Both the position numbers and the translations under genes were made by a program. Below the pieces are notes generated by a model that saw only the letters and a program-made list of their open reading frames with translations, ran no database searches and was not told the origin of the DNA. Below, one piece after another: positions 59,604-60,841 of a stretch of DNA of 60,841 nt. How positions within the stretch are numbered: the first letter of the stretch is position 1; each line of letters begins with the position of its first letter. This stretch comes from Acidimicrobiales bacterium (GTDB lineage Bacteria > Actinomycetota > Acidimicrobiia > Acidimicrobiales > Palsa-688), in assembly GCA_035533095.1 (NCBI GenBank), contig DATLUM010000103.1, forward strand, positions 1 to 60,841. The letters are read 5' to 3'.

Positions 59604-60295
59604 CCGTCCGTGTCGGGGTGGTGATGTTCCCCGGTTCGAACTGCGAGCATGACGTCGCCGAGGCGGTCGAATCGCTCGGCGGCGAAGCCTCGATCGTGTG
59701 GCACGGCGACCGGTCGGTTGGGCCGATCGACGCGATCGTGCTGCCCGGCGGGTTCGCACACGGCGACTACCTGCGCCCCGGCGCCATCGCCCGGTTCTCG
59801 CCGATCATGCAGGCGGTGGAGGCGTTCGCGGCCAACGGCGGGCCAGTGGTCGGCATCTGCAACGGGTTCCAGATCCTGACCGAGGCGCACCTGCTTCCGG
59901 GGGCTCTCCAGAAGAACCGCGGCCTCACCTTCCTCTGCGAAACCGTGGAGATCGAGGTGGTCACGGATCGTTCGGTGCTCACGTCCGGGGTCACGCCCGG
60001 AACGAAGTTGCGAATCCCGATCAACCACTTCGAAGGCAACTACACCTGCGACGAGGCAACACTGGCCCGGCTGCGGGAGGAGGATCGCATCGTGTTCCGC
60101 TATGTCGCCAACCCGAACGGGTCGGTCGGCGACATAGCCGGTATCTGCAACGCGGCGGGCAACGTGGTGGGGATGATGCCGCACCCCGAACGCGCTAGCG
60201 ACGAGTTGCTCGGGTCTTCCGACGGGAGGGTTCTGCTCCGTTCGCTGCTCGCTAGCGCGGGCGCGACGGCGCAGACAGCTGGAGCTGCCCGCTGA
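59600..60295 (+). CDS. purQ: FGAM synthase glutaminase subunit PurQ
   Basis: 231 aa from GTG 59600. Class I amidotransferase with nucleophile Cys in VGICNGFQILTEAHLLPG, and MMPHPERASDELLG carrying the His-Glu of the triad. It yields ammonia from glutamine for PurL, which is not in the window. The purine run stops here, interrupted by the minus-strand gene at 60310. Confidence 0.96.
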   Translation: MTVRVGVVMFPGSNCEHDVAEAVESLGGEASIVWHGDRSVGPIDAIVLPGGFAHGDYLRPGAIARFSPIMQAVEAFAANGGPVVGICNGFQILTEAHLLPGALQKNRGLTFLCETVEIEVVTDRSVLTSGVTPGTKLRIPINHFEGNYTCDEATLARLREEDRIVFRYVANPNGSVGDIAGICNAAGNVVGMMPHPERASDELLGSSDGRVLLRSLLASAGATAQTAGAAR

Positions 60296-60309
60296 GTGGT
60301 CCGGCCCGA

Positions 60310-60747
60310 TCAGCCCCGCGTGCGGGGGATACCGGCCTTGCGGAGGATGTTGGCGTCAACCCCGGCTGCCCGCCAAGCCGCGTAGGTGATCCCTTTGCGC
60401 TCGCCGTAGCTCCGGGCTGCCTTCACAAATCCCTTTTCGAGGGCCCCTAGGTCGACCGTTTCACCCTTGTTCGCGAGCTCGGACTGGAGGTTCATCCGCT
60501 CCTGAACGAGGTGCACACGTGTCAATGGGTCCGCAGAGGACATTTTCGAATCGATAGCCCGCAAACGGGCCTGGATTCCTTCAGTTGTCCGCTTGCGTCC
60601 CCGCTTCGGCTTGTGGGCTTCGATGGCTTCGAGATAGCGACGAACTGCCCGGCTCTCCTCACGTCCCACGGCAAGTGCTTGCTTGTGTTCAGCCGACATA
60701 GCCGGCTTCGATTGCCGCGCCTTCCGGGGGGTGGACTTAGTTGGCAT
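60310..60747 (-). CDS. Conserved hypothetical protein (145 aa), basic
   Basis: Lys/Arg-rich N-terminus (MPTKSTPRKARQSKPAMSAE), a central coiled coil (LTRVHLVQERMNLQSELANK) and a C-terminal GITYAAWRAAGVDANILRKA motif. The last part resembles short helical DNA-binding tails (AAWR..GV....L..AGI), as in small nucleoid proteins, but I cannot name the family. It is convergent with purQ and divergent from the gene at 60825; AT-rich sequence lies upstream of its start. Confidence 0.6.
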   Translation of the reverse strand: MPTKSTPRKARQSKPAMSAEHKQALAVGREESRAVRRYLEAIEAHKPKRGRKRTTEGIQARLRAIDSKMSSADPLTRVHLVQERMNLQSELANKGETVDLGALEKGFVKAARSYGERKGITYAAWRAAGVDANILRKAGIPRTRG

Positions 60748-60824
60748 ACAACGAGTATTTCACAAAATATCGACGAGCATTGCGAGCATCTGAGTAAAAG
60801 ACGCTCCCCGCTAGGCTGTAGGTC

Positions 60825-60841
60825 ATGGAAGGCGACATCCA
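60825..60841 (+). CDS. Start of a gene cut by the window edge
   Basis: ATG at 60825 (MEGDI...) follows TAGGCT (60812-60817) with 7 nt between, the leaderless promoter pattern seen elsewhere here. The product cannot be identified from five codons. purL or purF would be expected in a purine cluster, but that is only a guess. Confidence 0.35.

Overview
The window is high-GC DNA from an actinobacterium. Evidence: many GTG and TTG starts, several leaderless promoters (a TANNNT-like -10 box 6-8 nt before the start codon), a dnaK-grpE-dnaJ-hspR heat-shock operon preceded by a HAIR element, a RamB/ScfR-type regulator divergent from glyoxylate-shunt genes, and mycothiol-era DinB/TIGR03084 proteins. 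The gene content would suit a heterotrophic member of the Acidimicrobiia, but no marker gene here fixes the lineage.

Layout. 1-8.7 kb is an accessory, partly decayed stretch. It holds a tyrosine recombinase running off the left edge, two toxin-antitoxin pairs (AbrB/VapC and Phd/VapC), a MarR frame with no usual start codon, an IS21 remnant (broken istA plus three terminal repeats), small membrane proteins, a methyltransferase and gene fragments. 8.8-13.8 kb has a DinB protein with a partner, a GMC oxidoreductase with its Tat-lipoprotein subunit, and an AIM24 protein. 13.9-15.4 kb encodes a protein with two GGDEF domains. 15.3-31.1 kb is a large acyl-CoA catabolic region. On the minus strand it carries acyl-CoA dehydrogenase, TIGR03084, biotin-dependent carboxylase (two subunits), AtuA and enoyl-CoA hydratase. 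Divergently it carries a second acyl-CoA dehydrogenase, a TetR regulator, a P450 and two acyl-CoA ligases. A perfect 16-bp palindrome sits between the two arms.

31.3-34 kb holds aldose epimerase, dienelactone hydrolase and a lipoprotein. 34-40.8 kb has aceB-aceA, the divergent RamB-like regulator and a membrane heterodisulfide-reductase-like Fe-S protein. 41-46.6 kb contains nitrogen signalling genes (amt, glnK, glnD) with a cNMP-binding protein. gpmA follows, then the dnaK-grpE-dnaJ-hspR operon and clpB (47.4-54.1 kb). The right end is purine synthesis (purA, D, E, C, S, Q), mostly with 4-bp overlaps, then a conserved unknown gene and the first codons of another gene at the edge.

I saw no rRNA, tRNA, CRISPR array or recognisable defence system. 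The most interesting signals are the AtuA/carboxylase cluster with its palindrome, the tandem GGDEF protein with a substituted second domain, the FAD dehydrogenase pair lacking a cytochrome, and the decayed island at the left.
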